The translations under genes and the position numbers were made by a program. Below, one piece after another: positions 37,865-51,932 of a DNA stretch of 64,000 bases. The DNA is taken from NCBI GenBank assembly GCA_013396635.1, contig WBMW01000210.1, positions 124,001 to 188,000 of the forward strand, given 5' to 3'. This stretch comes from Penelope pileata (lineage: Eukaryota > Chordata > Aves > Galliformes > Cracidae). The notes under the pieces are model-generated. The model saw only the letters and a list, made by a program, of their open reading frames with translations, searched no databases and was not told where the DNA came from. Each line of letters starts with the position of its first letter. Within the stretch, counting starts at the first letter, position 1.

Positions 37865-39379
37865 GAAAAAAGGGCATGTAAAGGGAAAGGCTATAAAAAA
37901 GATTTATGTGACTCCAGACAGTTTTTGTACATGTGGGAATGGAGGAATTTTGGTGGGATAACTGGCTTGATACAAAAGATCGAGATGACTTTGCCTTCCC
38001 TCTGAGTGAGTCAGTGGGCAAACTGGGATTGAAAACCAGAAGTACACGGTCCCCAGACACAGGCTGACACTTCTGTAAGCAAATTTCTGTAGAACTGGTG
38101 TAGTTGGATGGGCAGCACACACCATGTATTGCAAAGGATCTGGCCTCCTGGCCCTGGAGCTGCACTTCACAGCAGCAATGAGAGCTGCATGCTATGAATT
38201 AATCGGCTCAAGGACACCTGCGTACTGTGCCCCGTGGCCAGGCCCTTCTGATGGTCTCTGTTAACGCTCACAAAGGAGCAAAGAAGGACTGTGCTCGTTT
38301 TTCCCCAGAGTTCAACTAGAGGTGATGCTGTATTCCAGGGAGGTAGTTCTTCACCTCTCTTAATGAGTAACTTTATACTGCGCTGTCTCTTACAGTAACA
38401 GCTGTCACTACCAAAGGGAGAAGAAGCTGCCTGGCAAGCCAGTGAGGCTGTGTGAATTGTTAAGAGAGGAGGGAAGGCACAGGCAGGGAACTAAGCTTAG
38501 CGCGAGAGCCATGAGAATTCCCAAGCTCCGAGCTGATTTTAGCATTTCATGTACTTCCATTTAGTGTTTGTTTAACATTTCTAGTCATGATGAGCGAATG
38601 CAAAAATCCCTGCTGAACTGCGCATTGGTGCTGGGACAGCCAGGATGGTTAGCTGCAAAGTGTTGTATCATGTGTGGATAGAATTTTCAAAGGGTGATGT
38701 AGCATCAAGTAGGCAAGGTGGGAAAGGGCTGTTGTGACCACTTTTATCCTCCCAGACGCAGGGTTTCTTTAAGTCTGATTTGAATCCAAGCATCTCAGTG
38801 CAGCTGTTTGTAATGGATTTCTTTGTTCTATTCCTGATCGTTCTTCCATGTGTGTTTACAATGCTATAATGTCCATGTGGCAGCTCCAGCAGTTGTTTAG
38901 GATGCGGCTGTATGAACATACTTCCAGTTCTCTTTCAAATAACTCCATCCTCCACAGTTTGTGTTTTGAATGCCAGTGCCCTCTAGGTCAGTTGTGAATT
39001 GAAGATGCTTGGAGACCAGGTTTGTGGCGCCTTCCTACTTCAGGCATGGCATTCTTTGGTCTTTACTCAGATACTGCACCTCTGCCAATGTGAGAGCAGC
39101 TCAGTGTCCGTCAGCATCAGCTGTACAGGGGCAGGCAGTGGGGCAGGGCAGCACAGTGCCCTGAGGGAATGTGTCCCAGACACTGCCTGAAATCTGGGTG
39201 CCACCAAAGTTAGTGGCAGTTCTCCCACTCACCTCCCAGCATCAGGATGTGATCCTCTCACCACTGAAGAATTTTTTCCTGTCAGAGTTTCAGCGCTTCC
39301 TACAGCCTAGGGAGATGGGGGCAGGGGCAGTAACCACCTGGTGCAGCTGGTCAGCTCGGGATTTCCTTTTATTTGCTGT

Positions 39380-39401
39380 CATTATTATTATTTATCGTTA
39401 T
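39380..39401. repeat. ATT-rich microsatellite
   Basis: ATT units repeat with interruptions (ATTATTATTATTTATCG followed by TTATTATTG). Confidence 0.7.
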
Positions 39402-39784
39402 TATTGATAGGAGAAAAGTGCAAGCCAGCTGCTCAGTGCTGAAGTCTGAGGGCTCCCACAGGGTGAAGCGCTCCATGCCACTTAGAAAGCCAGCCATTGT
39501 GCTGTCTCTTGAATACTCATTTTATTTCACACACTTGTTCTGAGCCTCCTGCTGTTGCTCACGCTACAACTGCTGACATGTAGGCTGCCTGGCAATACGG
39601 CATTGGAGCCGGAGCGCTGCCTTCCCTCTAGCTGGGGCTCTGGGAGAACAACATGAAGACAAGTGACTGCTGAATATTTAAAATCAAGTGTTTCCTCTTA
39701 AACATGAAAATGCTCTTTGCACTTCATGCACATCACTGCTTGGTGACAGCAACTGGCCACATCATGCATTATTCCTGTGTTCAG

Positions 39785-39885
39785 ACAGGACCATGCCAAC
39801 TGTGCAGCAAGAACTTTCCCCTCATTTGGAGAGCTCATCGTTAGCACAGTATTGTTGTATAGTACGTAGATTGTGTAGTATACAG
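39785..39885 (+). other. Candidate 101-base exon with consensus donor
   Basis: The donor TACAG|GTGAGT at 39886 matches the consensus fully. The nearest upstream acceptor (TTATTCCTGTGTTCAG, ending 39784) is moderate. The segment contains an ATG in fair context (GGACCATGC). No protein is recognised. It could be a non-coding leader exon or a chance pair of sites. Confidence 0.2.
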
Positions 39886-40615
39886 GTGAGTGCCTAGGAA
39901 CTTTATTAGGATCTCTATGCACCAGGTTCTGCTGTTCTAAGCACTGTAAGTTTGCAGAAATTTACAGAAATTTTGTCTGACCTAAAAGCATGCACATTCA
40001 ACTTAATGTGTGAAGACAAATGAGTGTGATGCAGCAGGGCAGGGGGAAGGGACTCCTGAGCAAGGCCATGGAGGAGTCAGTGGCCTTTTGTGTGACCTAG
40101 TGAGGCACTGGTCTGGCTCTCACGTAACTTCCATGTTGGGCTTCTAAATCGTATCACCGTGTTCTCTGACAGATGGAGCTCAGCAAAGAACAAAGTTCAT
40201 CCTGTGTGAAGACTGGCTCATCCTTGTAGCTGAAGTAGGAGAGCACCTTACTTCAACAGAGCTAATTTTAAAAACAAAACTATTGGAAGGTTGAAATTCT
40301 GGAGGATTTCAAGACAGGAGGAGGTCAAGAAACTTAAAGCATTTTTTCTAGGCCTTTGGAAAACATCATTTATAAAGGTATTTAAATCTCTGCAAAATGA
40401 ATGCGAATCAGTGGTGCAGGTGTATTGTTCTGATGTTGTAGCACACGCTTTGCATTTCTATTTACATGAGTACGAAGAATGGCAGAGGGTAAAGGATAGA
40501 GCTTGCTGTGACTTCTTGTGAGACGGCTGTTGAAAGACCAGGCTGGGGACTGGGATCTGCTTTGTCTTGGCTTTTCTGAGTGGAAGAGAAGAAAACATTA
40601 CATATTCATAGGCTC

Positions 40616-40660
40616 TATGTGTGTGCGTGTATAAATATACATATATACATACATAAATGA
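40616..40660. repeat. Mixed TG/TA dinucleotide repeat
   Basis: Alternating purine-pyrimidine sequence (TATGTGTGTGCGTGTATA, then ATACATATATACATACATA) forms a decayed TG/TA microsatellite. Confidence 0.8.
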
Positions 40661-43345
40661 AAATATGCACACAAAGCCACTGATTGTCAGCAAATAACAC
40701 TATTCACAGGAGCTTAGTATCTGCTCTAAGCAGAAAATACAAGCCCTTCCCTTTCCTACTGAAGGCAGAGTTAGATATAAAATTGCTATAGCCTGGTACA
40801 GGGTTTTTTTTCAGACAGGTGGATTCTTCCTGTCTTCATGAATGAATTTGTTGGTGTTTTACCAGCTTATTTGTTTTGGTAAAACAAAGTACACACTGAC
40901 TAAAGGTATCAATAAAATACTAAATATTAATCAGATTATAGTGTCAACATCCCTATAACCTGTTAGATTAAGCAATTTACACCATAGAAATTTTCCTGTT
41001 TAAATGCAAAAGCACATTCCTTTCCTGTTACTTTTTGTTGGTGGTGTGGTTTTGTGTTTTGTTTTGTTTGCTTTTTGTTTTGTAGACAGTAGGCAAAAGG
41101 GCTGCATGATTTCTGGAATGAATGAGTGGATGAGAGGAGTGAATGTGCACTCATTTCCTGCTGAAATGAAGACTGGAGTAACATTCTGTGAGTCTGAGGG
41201 AACCGTATTGGCATGAAGGAACTTTAAAAGGCAGTGACCAGGGTGAAGATGAAATTCTTGCTTCCACAGACAGATCCGTGTGAGTGACAAGACTGGGCTG
41301 AACATTGGGAGAGTACATTGTGGTGGACGTTGGCTGGGCGTTACTGGGAGCGTAAGGAATTATCACTATTTAGCTACCTCTTTATGGGAAAAAAATGTAG
41401 CTCATAAAATCCATGAAGATAGTCATGGAACTGCAACAAATGGTCGTTGAAAGAGCTGTTTGAAAGAGTTTAAAACCAGAGTTAGCTGTTCCGTACAATT
41501 ATGCATCGTCTTCTCCTCACCAGCTTACAGTAATAAGTGTCATGATAGTAATTGCATTGAACATATGCAGTACTGAAACATTGAATGAAAATAAAGAAGT
41601 ACCTGATTTCAAATTTTATTTCAAACAAATGGGAGGGTGGCTTTTTTTCCAGAGCACGTACAACAGGTACATCCAAAGGCTGTAAAAACCTTGAAGTCGT
41701 ATCTCGTTTTATTTAGCAAATCCACAGGTGTGGTATTCACTAAAGAATTTATCTGTGTGTTGAGCTTCAGATCCTTTGGGAAACTGAAAATATGAAACAG
41801 GCAAAAAGGCAGCACCAAAAGAGACATGATTATTTTTGTAAGGTTAAACAATTAACCTCTCTTTCTTGATTCAGCACTATCCAGAATTCAGAACTGAAAG
41901 TAATGAAAGGGAAAAGGTACCAGATTAGTGGACTTTTAACTACTGTCTTTCCCTCCAGCTGTAGGGCATCAAAGATGCATAAGCCTTAATTCTCTGTGGC
42001 TTTATTGAAAATGCTCTTATCCTTCTGCGTGATGTGGAAGGGCTGGGATGTTACAGCTGTGCTTGGGCATGGCCTCAGAGCATGTTGCTGGTCTTTCCTG
42101 ACACTGCAGAGGCTGCTTTTGCCCATTATTGATTTTTTTGTTGTTGTTCCTTTTGATACAATGTGCTTGGAAACCAGAAGGTCTTGGTTGCCCTCAGAGT
42201 GGCTTATGTGATGATGATGAGTTAATGTAGAGGAGACATCGTATACGTACATTTGGAGTTGGGTAAACTAAATTAAATTCTTTAAATGAGTAAGGCAGCA
42301 TATCAGCCTATGAGAAACAAACCCACCCTCAACTCAGTAATTAGAGGGAAACAATTACAAATCGAATGCTAAATTGAAATTTAACTGTAATTTACGGGAG
42401 TGGTTGTTAAAAGAAGAGCCAGCACAAGAAATCTTGGCTCTGAGGATCCCCAGGAAAAAGGCCTCTTTATGTATTTTGGCCATGTAGCAAGTGACTCTGG
42501 TGATGAGTTGCTGGAAGTGACATGGCTGATTTATTGCCCACTGCAGCTTTGAGAGCGTTTGCAAGCTGAAGGGTCTGTTATGGTTAGGATGATTATAACT
42601 GTGTTTAATTTTATTTTGGAGAGAGAAAGCGATTTTTTTTTGTTGTTGTTGGATTCTGGATGCAGATGACTTGTGTGCTTACTTTTGGTCCTTAAGCAAT
42701 GCCAGCCTGGGCTGTCAGTGGCACTTGTGCTTTCCTTGTCAGTGGGAGGAGAGCCTGAGCTCAGTGCCCAGCGTGTGCTCCATTGCAGCGGGGCTGTCCC
42801 GTGTGGGGACACGTAGATCTGGCAGGGCAAAAAAGCATGTTGTTGGTGTGAATTCCTGAACAGGAAGTTAGGGGGCATCCTAACTGGCCATCCAGCAAGT
42901 CTGCAGCTGGTTTTGGTTCTGCCTCTTAAAAATGTGTCCATACACTGGAGAGTATCTCCCAAAATCCAGTTGCAGCGCTCCATGGAAGATGCTAAGATCT
43001 ACCTCTTTGTTTCGTACACTGTTCACTCCATGAGTTCCCAACACATCCGTAAGTTCCCAGCACATTTCCTATCTTGTACAAAATAGATTTGCATTCCCAG
43101 ATAAGCGTAAGACATCAGTGTGCAAAATCCCATTTCCATACGCTTCATACTGCAAGACAGTCTCTTTGGATCTAAGTGGAACAGAAGGGGCATAAAGGTG
43201 AGCTGGGCAGCAGAACTACAAAAAGACAAAGAGATACCAAGAAGTTATGAAATACACCCTGGAGCACGTTTTCAGCTTCTGATTAAGCTATCTTAACAAA
43301 ATCTGTGGTTGTGACCTTTTTCTGTCATTTCTGTTTGTGCTAAGG

Positions 43346-43359
43346 AAAAAAAAAAAAAA
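43346..43359. repeat. A14 homopolymer
   Basis: A run of fourteen A residues. No retroposed body is recognised upstream of it. Confidence 0.85.
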
Positions 43360-45984
43360 CTAGTGAAATCAAATTATTTTAGATAAGATCCATCTCTTTA
43401 TACCACCTATATTGCCAATATAGTTTTGTGTTTTGCAGAACCCTGGAGAAAATTAACTGGATATCCAGCACAGCCAGAGAACATCTTTGCGAAGTTGACT
43501 AATAATCAAGAAAAGATGAACAATCCTCTTATATACTGACTGCTCACTGCACTTGGCTGATTCCCTCCTGCTCTCTGCTTTAATATCCCTGTCAGCCTGT
43601 TGGCAAGGAGCTGCAGCTGCTCCGGCCATCCAGCTCAAATATAGAGTAGCCAGAAGTTTCAATTAACTCAGATTTCCATGAACACTTACTGGATGTTTGT
43701 TCCAGTGGCTATAAAAATGTCTGTGCCACTCGTTGCTTAGCATTTCACCTCATTTTAGAGCTGCTATGTTACAATATTCTGATTTTAAAGTGTACGTAGT
43801 TTTACAGGCGTTACTTTTACTGACTATATTTTCTTTTTCACTGTATATTTTTAAATGAGCCAGGGTGGAGAGGTAATACAGAGTTCTGGTTGGGTTTGGT
43901 TCTGTTGCTGTTAAATATATTTCCACTGCTTCAGGTGATTGTAAAAAAGTACTACATGATGAGTATTCAAAATGTATTTAAAAAAGCAACCCTTTGTTGG
44001 GGAAGAAATGTTCTCTGTTCAATAAGAACACAGCTGAAATGGTTGCTGGCCTTGTACCTTCCCAGAAAGAATACTCTATTTTCCCCTTCTGAGAAAAGCT
44101 GCTTGAATACAGAAGGGTGCTTCTTGTAGTCCAAGCCTGACCAAGGAAAGGGAAAGGTTTCTTCCTGTGGACACTTTGATCCATCACAAAGCTGTGGGAC
44201 TGTGGGATTCAGCAGCGAGGTGGGTGCTTCAAACACAGATGTGTCTTCAGGAGCGTCTGCTGGAGTGAGGACCCAGAAGAGGAGAGGAAGTAGTGTGGGA
44301 CTGAGTGCCACACACAGCAGTGCCTGCCTGTGAAGGGCACAGCCTGGGGCTGGGTGATGCTCCCCCTGGGTAGAAGGGGCCGAGAAGGGAATGACGACGG
44401 GCTTGGTGCATTAGAAGCGCAGCTGGCTCTGTCACCTTTGCAGGCACGTGGCACACCTCAGGTCCATGGCTTCTGTGCTTCCTATTCCTTGCTTTCCTGA
44501 ACCATAGCCCCCCAAGCTCCCTGATAAAATTATGATGGAAAAATGAGAAAGCAGGATGATTTATTGAAAATTTTAGTCGGAATGGAGCTGCATTAATAAG
44601 GCAGCATGCCTGATAAAAAAGACCTCAGTGTGCTGAAAAATAAATCCCACGGAGTGCTCAGCATCCTGCCTGAGTCACTAATTCCCCAAGGCAGAAAACA
44701 AAGCAAGGAAAAAAAAGTTGTTTTTGCATAGCAAAGCCAAAACACGTCCACTTCTGGTTTAAGATGAGTCCTGGGGGATGTGTCTCTTCAGAAATGCAAT
44801 ATGGGTCGGTGTAGGTGAGTTGACAAATACACAAATGGATTTTTTTTTCCCATCCTTTAGACAAAGCACCTACTAATTTCTGTGGGACTCCTGCCTGCAT
44901 ACATTTTATGGCTGGAGCTATCCCAAAGCGTTTGAGGACTGGGGATTGTTAGCACTAGGGCGTGAGGAGGGTTTGGGTGCGAGTCAGATTTTCCACAGCT
45001 CCAACTCTGGCTCCAGTGCTGAGCACCAGCACTAGGGCTGTGTCCTGCTTTGTCCTCCTGTCCAGTTTCTGCACAGGCTTTCCCCACCACTCCTGGTGCT
45101 TCCTGCCCTCTGCAAAGTCCCTGCAAAGGCTTCAGCACCACAGACTTTCTACAAATACTGTCTGCAACTCGTGAGGGAAACGGCAGAGCATTCGCCTGGT
45201 TCCCTGAGGCTTTATAAATACTTGCCCAAATAAAGGCAGCTTACAAATCCACTCTGCTTCAGAATCGCATAAGTTTGATGGAAATTCTCTGCTTTTGATG
45301 GGATGAAAGAGCAGAGAGCAAGACTTTGTGCTAGTAAATGACCCCTGGCTGGAGGCAATCTGCTCATGCTTTGAACTGAGCTGCTGCGGGGCTGAGGGCT
45401 CGAGCCAGGAGCACGACAGAGGATGCATTGTTGTTGCTGCTCTGATTATGGCAGATGATTTTGCTGTTCTCATTTACAGCTTTAATGGTTTGATAATAAT
45501 GTCTGATTTGGGAATGTTGTGTAGTCTATCAAATAGAGGTGGCATGACGGTATTAATAAGGGTAATTGAGGTGGTTGCTATAATCTTGTTTGCTCTTTGA
45601 TTTGTTAATTGAAAGTGACTTATCTTAATATATGATAGAAAAAAAAGTTGCTCCTCTGTGCAGCCTGGACATCTCGAGGGGAAAGGGAATGTGTCAGTCT
45701 GCGCTGGTTTTGTGTTGTTATGGGACCCGTACAGCAGTAAGCATGCAGAAGTGCATCAGCCTAGCACGTGTTAGGTACTGTGTTTCCATTTCATATAGAT
45801 ACCAGCGTGTGCTCTTACTCATGACCGTGCGTGTCTCCTGTGGCACGGCTCAGTGTATCAGTCTGCCTGCCATGTGTGCAGTCAATTTGGGAGCCTTTAT
45901 GGGTGGAGATGGAAATGAGAGACATCCAGGCTCTGAATTTTTAACCCTGCAGAAGAAACTTGGCATTTTGTCTCCAACCAGCAT

Positions 45985-46320
45985 TTGCCTGTAACTACAA
46001 TTAACATTAATTATGGAGATACTTATGTGAGCACCCTGTTAACCCTAATTAGAGTTAATGGAAGATATGTGTGGATGTTAACGGGACGAGAGACAACCAA
46101 GCTTCCATTTCTAAGGTTAAATATTCAGTAGCTCCCTCTTAGACATGTCAACATCCTATAATCATGCAGTCAGACTTATGCAAAAGCAGAACAGTTTCAC
46201 TTTTTTTTTCCCCAATTATAGCCACCTTACACTATTTTGGTTAAATTAAGGAGCAAACAATGATGTGGCAGTGCCTTCAGTTGCCTTTGCTAATGTAATT
46301 ATGCTAGCTCTTGTCTGTTT
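45985..46320. promoter_or_regulatory. Candidate conserved non-coding block, TAAT-rich
   Basis: Clustered sites include CAATTAACATTAATTATGG (45999-46017), GTTAACCCTAATTAGAGTTAATGG (inside 46038-46061) and a later TAATGTAATTATGCTAGC. There is no repeat family match and no recognised coding content. It has the composition of a developmental enhancer; function is inferred. Confidence 0.3.
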
Positions 46321-47839
46321 ACCGTGCATACTCTCAGAGTCAGGCTTTCTTGGCAGGCCGTTGCTGTCCCTTTCGGTGTCCTGGTAATGGATGCTGGTAG
46401 CCGGAGGAGCTGGAAGGACTTGGCTGTGTTCTGACGCAACATCTTACAAGAAGGAGCTCAGGGCCTGAGCTCCTGAGTAGGTCACGTAGCATTCAAGGTC
46501 TGTAATGTGCTCATCACAGAGGTAGCACTTGAAGCTGGAATGGCGAAAGGACTTTCCTCTTGCTTGCACTCATTAGCTGTCTTCGGTATTTTGAAAATCA
46601 CTGTCAATGAAGAGTTGAGGCTGCAGAATGTACCCAACTTTGCGGCTGTTTCTTTCTGTGCAGCAGTCCCAAGTACAAGAACTTGGCTCAGGTCTCGGAT
46701 TTTCCCATTTCCAGAAGCAGTGTAAGAGCCTGCTGGTGCCTGGGGTGCTGGCGTGGAGCAGCAGGCTGGCCTGGGGGCTGGTGAGGACATCGGCGTGCAT
46801 CGGTGCTCAGTACACAGTTGGCCTTTACTCACATTTTGCCCACAGAATGAGCTCGGGGAAGGTTGGTGGATTTTACTTTAGCCATTTGTTAGTATATCCT
46901 GTTGATGTTTCTATATATTTTTTCAATTGTGTCATTACAGGTACATGCTCTTATTTTGTGGTGATGTTCAAAGGATCTGTTAAGCTTTGTAATTAATGGT
47001 AGATCTTTGGTTTAATGTGTAAAGTAATGCTTTCACAGGTCAGGTCTACGTGGACCTTTTTTCCTCTTTTTTTGTTGTTCATGGGTGTGTATTTTTAATG
47101 GCTGCATAAAGCTCAAAGTGCCTGTATTTAAACTGATGGGAGCAAAAGACTTTTCGTGGCATTTTGTGGTGGGGTTTGGAGTAAGCTACAATGGTTTGAG
47201 AGCTCAGGCTGGACGTTCTTTAAAGAGGACAGATGCTAAGAAACTTTGTTCTACACTAGGCAGGGTTGCTAATTTAGCTCTTCCTGTGTAGTTAAAGCGT
47301 CAAAATCCCCTACTGCGGTATGGCTTACCCTAGCTTATGGGAAAGGACAGCTTTTTCCAGTGTATCTACATTTAGATCTTTTCACAAGAAAGGTTACATT
47401 ATCTTTAAAAAGGCAAGTGCCCCCAGTTTTAAAGTTTCAATTATAATGCTCACTAAGCCTTCCGATGCAGTAAGAAACAACCTGATCCTGCAAAGGGAAC
47501 ATAGTCATGACATACCATCTTATTTCAGCTAGAAAAATGTGGCTTTGCTTGGAGTAGAAGCTGGCTCTGATCAGGCCACACTCCGATTGTGTGGTTGGGA
47601 AAGTGAAACACAGTCTGAGCGAAGATCTCTCGAACTCACTGAGGCTGAGGACTCTGCCTTAGGCGAATTCCTTTGTTTTTATAAGCTGCTACAGCTAGGC
47701 TGTAAAGTGGAGGTCTCCAAACAAAGCTAATTCAATAATCACAGGTGTTAGCTTAAAACTGGCTTCATGAACTGAATCCTGCATTTCGTTTCTTGAAAAC
47801 AAAGGGAGATGTGTGAGGTAAATTCCTCCCTATGACTCC

Positions 47840-47874
47840 TGTATAATGTATATATACATGTATAATGTATAATA
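47840..47874. repeat. AT-rich palindromic repeat
   Basis: TGTATAATGTATATATACAT is followed by a second GTATAATGTATAATAC. The central ATGTATATATACAT (47847-47860) is a perfect inverted repeat, and TGTATAATGTATA occurs twice as a direct repeat. The stretch could form a small hairpin or cruciform. Confidence 0.75.
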
Positions 47875-50800
47875 CCACTGGAGGCGAATATGGAGAGTTT
47901 TTAGCCAAACCATTGCACACTGACATCCTAATTAAAATCAGTTTGTTTTGTGGGTTGATTGCTGATACCATGTCCACCAATTTATTCATTTTTTCCTGGT
48001 AAGCAGCTGAATGAGATCTAACATTAAAAAAATATCCTGCCCTCAGATGAATTTGTTTTTAAAAATCTCTGGGCCAAGTAATGGTCCAGTTGAAAGGACT
48101 AACTTTGGAATCACTGAGCCAGAAGTAAAGATTAAGTGGTGGTAAAGTCATTATTCTGAGTGTTTGGTACAGGCTTAGCAGTATTACATTGACTTAGAGG
48201 AATGAATCCCCCCAGTCTATACTGATAGCTTCTGTAGTTATCTGGTCATCTCTGACTTGCGTTAGTTACCAGGAGGATATCCTGGCTGTTCCCCCAAAAT
48301 GCTTTGGAGTCACCTAACTCACCTGTAATCCTGAGAGATAGCAGGGAAAGCAGCAGATAAGTATTAAAACTGAGAAACTTGAGCAGTTTTGCCCTGTGAT
48401 AATGGAAAAATAAAGTATTATGTTAGGAGATGTCATCTCACCAAAGAATGAATTTCAGGAGCTGCTATTTCCATACAGGATATGTGAGGTGCTTGAATGA
48501 GGGCTCACTTGGCATCCGCTTTTATTCTTTCATTCTTTCTTTTTGACGCAGAGATTTTTTGGACCCTTCTGAGCAAAGTCAAGTTTGCTAAATGACAACT
48601 GATTTGCAAAAATCAGATGACAAAAAAGAATTATTGCATCTGATATATAGCACAGTTAACAGTGTCTTCGTGTCAAGAGAACATATTTGCAAAACAGAGG
48701 GAATGTTAGGAAATGAAAGATACAGTGGAGCACTAGAGCAGGGGGCTGCAGAAGGTGCCCAGGACGCTTGCTGGGTAACCTGGAGCAAAGCCATGGCAGC
48801 TTTCTGGGTCTCTGTGCCCCAGAATAAAAGGAAGACAAAGACACAGAGCTTCATGAGGGGCTCTCAGACCATAATGTGCAAAGCAATCTGGGAGAGTGTT
48901 ATTAATGATGTAAGGTGGTTTGTGTATCATCAGACATGCAGGATGGTGACCACAAATCATGTTTTGAAATTTGTCATATAATTTATCTTTGAATGTGTTT
49001 GCACAGCAGGACTCTGCAACATTTTCAGAAAGATTCCTCTCCCCATGCTGACAGCAGCAATGGGAGAAGAAGCCATTAAATGCTGTGTCTCTACAGACAA
49101 CTGTCCTCAGTGGAGAGCTCAGAGCAATGTTGGCCTAACCAAAAGCATACCCCAACAGGTCTACCTCGCTATGCTCAGCACAGCTTGAACATCTACTGCT
49201 TCCTGTGTCTCAGCCTAAACCTGGGCTGCTTTGGCTTTTTGCCCTACAAACCTGCCTGTGATACTTTGAAAAACCTATGGATTTTGGCTGAAAGGCAGCA
49301 TTGCTTTCAAATGTCATACTGATCAAGGGAAAGAGGCCTAGTGAGGTGGGGTGCAGTCAACTTCAGCCACCGAAAACTGGAGTGATTTTGCAGACAGAAT
49401 TCAGACCAGTCCTGGTTTGTGTGGAGATTAGCTGGCAGAGTCCTGCCCCTTGCAGGAGATCTGGTTTTGTCAACATGTTCTGTTTGTGGTTCTCCTTAAA
49501 AAGATTACCAAGTCTTTGTAAAAATAGGAATTGCTGGACCAGAGCTGACTCTTGCTTCTTCGGGTGCGAAGGGCAAGGCACTCTGCTGCCCAGCCCCAGA
49601 TTGGGGTTTGTGCTGTTCGGAGGCCACGTGAGCTCATGGTTTTTCAGATCATGGTTTCAGTTGTTGTAAAGTCATTATTCACTGATACATTTGGAATTAT
49701 TCCAGCCCCCTGATTTGGATTAGAGGAAGTTTTATGTGTTCAGTTACTGTCTCCTGACAGGTAGAATATTAACAAAGGCTGAGTAAAAGAAAATTCATCA
49801 GCATCCAGAGTATTTCCATGGTTAAACTCGCTGTTTCATTTTTGAAAGAGTCCTTATGACACCCTGTCAGTGTGCGCTGATTCCTACATACAGGGATGAT
49901 TGATGGTGCTTCAGGTTCTGCCCCAGGCTATTCTCAGCATCTTGCAAGTGATTCTGGTAGTGGAGTTTCCACTGCTGCCTTTGTGTGTGATTCAGATTAC
50001 AATGGAGCTAAAAACGTGCTGGCCCTGAACCACTTCAATATGAGAGATACAATCCTTTCCCCCCAGAGCTCACAAACCTTAAAACAAAGCCTGCCTGGGG
50101 AGACTTTTCGGCACTGTATTACATATCCTTGCTGAGAAATGTTTTCTTACAATTAAGGCCTTCCTAATAGGCACCGTGGGTAGTATCAACACAAAGCTGT
50201 CTGTATTTCATCGTCTGACCTGCTTTAACCCCAGTCGGTCTCCTGGAGATGCAGAAAAGATGTGTTCCACTCAGAGGTCTTCTCTTTCAGGCAAAGCAGA
50301 AGTGCTTACTTACAGGACGAGCTCTCTAAGAGCAGACGTGATACTTCTTGGGGCCGAACTTGGCCCCACGGAGCAGGCTGTCTGAAAGCCCCTGCGTCCA
50401 CTCCATCAGCACTCAGGCTGTGCTCCTTGTGTGCCAGAGGACTCGCTCGCCGCATCTCTCTGCTTAAGCTCCCCATGGAAGCACTGTGCTTAGGGATTAA
50501 GGATGTTTTGGGAAAGTGTGTATGTTGTACATAGTGTTCTCTTCACTAAGGGGAAAAAGTATGCTCTTTTTTTAGTTAATGTGAAATATTTGACCCAGAA
50601 CGATAATGAAGGCTAGCTCCCTGGTTTTGCTGTGTTTTTACATTCTTAAAAGTTTTTTTATTTTTCTCCTGAAGACATTTTAAGTCTGTCAGCAATGTGA
50701 GTGCGATTTGGATCAGCCTCTGAGCAGTTAAGCGGTAAGGATAAGGTAGAGAAAGCATTACAGGTGACAAAAGAAATGAGTTCCCCGTTTCCCTTTCCTC

Positions 50801-51932
50801 AGCAAAGCAAAGCCACAGGTTTCAGCATGTGTCCCCCATGCTGCCTAGCTCACTGCCTGGAGAACCAGATGCCTCCCACCCAGAGCAGGGCATCAGGAGA
50901 TCCCACGTGCTGCCCTGGGGCACGCACTGCCTGCCCGCTGCCTCATCCCACCCGCCCTGTACAGGAGCTGCAGTGTGCAGCTCCCTGTGTTGGATGTCAG
51001 CAGAAGAGGTTGGGTTAGGCCCATTTTGTTCCTTAATCCCTAGAAGTGCTGGAGTGTGTGGGCCTGGCCTCAGTGGCCACAGATCCTCCAGGCCTGCACA
51101 GGCTCAGCAGAGGTGATGGCGTTGATGTGGAGCTCGGCTCCATTGGGTGAGTGGGCACCCAGCAGCACCTCCTGGTTGCGGCTGGGCAGCCACAAAACAA
51201 GTAGATGGAGAGTTCCATAAAGGCTGTAATCAAAGGAGCATCCCTTGCTTTTTATTATGTGCTGAATAGATTCATTTGTAGGGTTATTATGACTTCAGAG
51301 AGATAAGCTATTAGGGTGATCATTAGCAGCCTGCGCAAATAGCAAGAAAAACCATGACACGTTCCAGAATAACCCCTCTTTTTAACGGCCACACTTTCAG
51401 GTGCATTAACAATAACAAGCCATGCTCTCTTTCATGTTACCCTTGCCACAAGTAAGGACAAAGGAGAAGGGGAAAGTGAGTTGCACGCTTTCAAAATAAG
51501 TTATGATGGAGGGAGAAATGAAGTGTTAAGAGAGCAGCAAATTCACCAGCATGACATTGTGTGTCTTGACGTGGTATCTGTTATCCATTGGGAAAGCAAA
51601 AGCAGCTGGGAGCCAGGCTGCACATCTGCTCGTACCTCGCTTAGTCCTGCCACCCCTGTCAGCTACATTCGAGCTGTGTGCAGGGGAGAGCCTTTGTCTG
51701 CCTGGAACCTGATCGCTGCCGGAGCCCCCAGGTTGTGCAGCTTCTGAGGGAAGGGAGAACAGCTAGGAACATGTATGCCAAGATTATGGGATTTATTAAC
51801 TCGCGTTGATTTTCCCATAGATCATCTGAAGCTCTTCTGTGGGATGTGGTCCTGGTTTTCCCTCTGCTCCTTCACCTTCTTGATCAGTGGATGATGGGAT
51901 GTTCATACCCTAATCAGGACAAGCGATTAGGG

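Larger units (their letters stand above)
37346..45984. other. Unique non-coding sequence with microsatellites
   Basis: It holds simple repeats (T18 at 37847, ATT at 39380, TG/TA at 40616, A14 at 43346) and the exon candidate at 39785. 45440-45640 is AT-rich with a TCF/LEF-type CTTTGAT (about 45594-45600). No gene is recognised. Confidence 0.55.

Noticed and set aside
38971..38990. CTCF-like core on the minus strand (CTAGAGGGCAC)
   Set aside because: Only the central part matches; the upstream CCA is absent, so it is weaker than the site at 62387.
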